Shown piece after piece: positions 63,801-64,000 of a stretch of 64,000 bases of DNA. The first letter of the stretch is position 1; each line of letters starts with the position of its first letter. The stretch covers positions 1-64,000 of the forward strand of contig NZ_QFYR01000006.1 in NCBI RefSeq assembly GCF_003254705.1, in the 5' to 3' direction. The translations under genes were made by a program, and so were the position numbers. Under the pieces are notes generated by a model. It did not search any database. It was not told the DNA's origin and saw only the letters and a program-made list of their open reading frames with translations. The DNA comes from Phenylobacterium deserti (GTDB taxonomy: Bacteria; Pseudomonadota; Alphaproteobacteria; Caulobacterales; Caulobacteraceae).

Positions 63801-64000
63801 TTCGCCAACCAGCTGCGCGACGAAGGCCGCTCGGTGCGGGACGCGGTGATCGAAAGCGCGGCCCTGCGCCTGCGTCCGATCATCATGACCTCCATCGCCG
63901 CCGCTGCAGGCGCCATCCCGCTGATCCTGTGGGGCGGCGCGGGCGGTGAAAGCCGCAAGAGCATCGGCGTCACCATCTTCTATGGGGCGATCTTCTCGAC
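60891..64000 (+). CDS. RND efflux inner-membrane transporter (partial)
   Basis: More than 1030 residues of an AcrB/MexD-type pump are visible; the 3' end is outside the window. The N-terminus I-S-V-R-R-P-V-F-A-A-V-A starts the first helix, followed by the porter domain; the TM4 proton-relay block is V-V-D-D-A-I-V-V-V-E-N. TM10-11 carry G-I-A-A-K-N-G-I-L-I-V-E. Two unusual parts are an alanine-rich insertion (about residues 247-287) and a glycine run (about 698-703) in the second porter half. ATGA overlap couples it with the fusion protein. The drug or substrate is unknown. Confidence 0.95.
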   Translation, partial: MMLSDISVRRPVFAAVAAIMLCVIGLAAYFALPVRELPSVDPPNISVQTTYRGASAEVVEERITQVIERQVSGIQGIDRVSSSSRDGNSRINIAFTLDRDLDEAANDVRDAVSRVANQLPEEVDPPQIAKANADASPIMFVTLTSTAMNRLQLSDYANRYLVERMSTVPGVAQVWIAGQQLYSMRIWLDPIAMAARGVTVDDVRNALTTQNLELPAGAIEAPAKDFTIRVARGYSTAAEFARMPIPVNANAAAAAGRTTASAALGGAAASAGAAQGVTTAVGTAANSDQYVVRLGDIARIEEGADERRRLFRSNGEDQIGLAITRQSGANDLEISDGVNAAIKEINETLPAGTKMQVAVDWTGFTREAIHEVWVTMGISLVLVALVNLIFLGSWRAALVPSIVAPICILSSFIVLAPLGFSLNLLTLLALVLAIGLVVDDAIVVVENIQRRVDEGEPTLVAAERGARQVFFAVVATTIVLISVFAPLMFMPGYNGRLFVELAVAIAAAVAFSALLALSLSPMLASKLLKPAHGEGFIARQVNRAMDGLKNSYETSLMDMLGRRVITAVSVVLVVVLGGLAVFLFTTMPKELVPNEDRGRVDINIQAPEGAGYDYTLTAAKQVEARLQQLVRDGVAERYTISLPGFGGSQYNTGGGNVVLPHERKDGVTSQSLAAQLNREFGSITSARVIASVRPPLQRGGGGGGAGVEIILLGDEYPQINAAAQSLMAAAEQNPGMSRPRLDYEPSSPRVLVDIDREKAASLGVSAQSVGRALQALFGSEQVTTYIRSGQEYDVILQTDRPQRQAQEDLNNVYVRTTSGQTVPLSAVTTLEVRGDTPNRARVDRLRAISLSAQLNPGYSVGEAIQFFETEIERQGLNVNHSWGGTARDFLEGQGSVTVAFGLALLLVFLVLAAQFESWIHPAVIMLTVPVAALGGLFGLLMAGSTINTYSQIGLIILVGIAAKNGILIVEFANQLRDEGRSVRDAVIESAALRLRPIIMTSIAAAAGAIPLILWGGAGGESRKSIGVTIFYGAIFS

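Overview
The window looks like a chromosomal segment of a high-GC alphaproteobacterium, most likely a member of the Caulobacteraceae (Caulobacter/Phenylobacterium type). The pointers are a 5S rRNA followed directly by initiator tRNA, an UrcA-family protein, DUF2336 proteins, an Hpt phosphotransferase, CYP153, a succinoglycan-like exopolysaccharide locus, promoters of the alphaproteobacterial general stress sigma factor type (EcfG/SigT), and CtrA/CcrM-like sites. No insertion sequence, prophage or CRISPR array is visible. Coding density is very high and gene ends often overlap.

Layout. 1-260: end of an rRNA operon (5S, tRNA-fMet, terminator). 0.3-5.5 kb: a secreted protein, an UrcA protein, a TonB-dependent receptor without a visible signal peptide, topoisomerase IB and RlmJ. 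5.5-11.3 kb: a membrane protein, a small phosphoglycosyl transferase, an AsmA protein, then cytochrome c, cytochrome b561 and an FMN-dependent L-lactate dehydrogenase. 11.3-24.4 kb: an exopolysaccharide locus with ExoL-, ExoA- and ExoO-like glycosyltransferases, Wzx, ExoQ-like polymerase, an ExoK-like GH16 glycanase, a Wzc/ExoP-type tyrosine autokinase, Wza/ExoF-type export protein, ExoY-like priming transferase, a PAP2 phosphatase and a 62-residue protein. 24.4-29.6 kb: the TesA/YbbA/YbbP-type set and an amidase. 29.6-35.1 kb: PEP carboxylase, a Crp/Fnr regulator, a second small protein related to the 62-residue one, and PabB. 35.1-42.1 kb (minus strand): methyltransferase, CYP153 P450, pirin, a PQQ-dependent alcohol dehydrogenase with the lanthanide-type D-x-D motif, a beta-propeller protein and a periplasmic binding protein. 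42.2-52.3 kb: histidine phosphatase, NAD(P)HX dehydratase, M13 peptidase, a SpoU methyltransferase, an extradiol-dioxygenase-like protein, FMN reductase, a LysR regulator, PncC, a hemerythrin with a basic tail, a ThiO-like oxidase and a TonB-like protein. 52.4-57.1 kb: lytic transglycosylase, DUF2336, Hpt, NAD kinase, DUF2336. 57.2-64 kb: glycerol kinase, a class II aldolase-family protein and an RND efflux pair that runs off the end.

The most unusual signal is regulatory. Five intergenic sites fit GGAAC-N16/17-(C/G)GTT, each correctly oriented 45-75 bases before a start codon: topoisomerase IB, ExoA-like transferase, ExoY-like transferase, the 65-residue small protein and the hemerythrin. 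Together they suggest a locally dispersed general-stress regulon linking capsule or exopolysaccharide synthesis, DNA topology, a hemerythrin with a histone-H1-like tail, and an undescribed microprotein family with a G-W-x-W core. Other leads are a CYP153 plus lanthanide-type alcohol dehydrogenase gene run that could oxidise alkanes or alcohols, a DUF2336/Hpt/NAD-kinase neighbourhood with cell-cycle-like sites, four convergent gene pairs that end on the same palindromic CTAG, and two genes that seem to begin at CTG.
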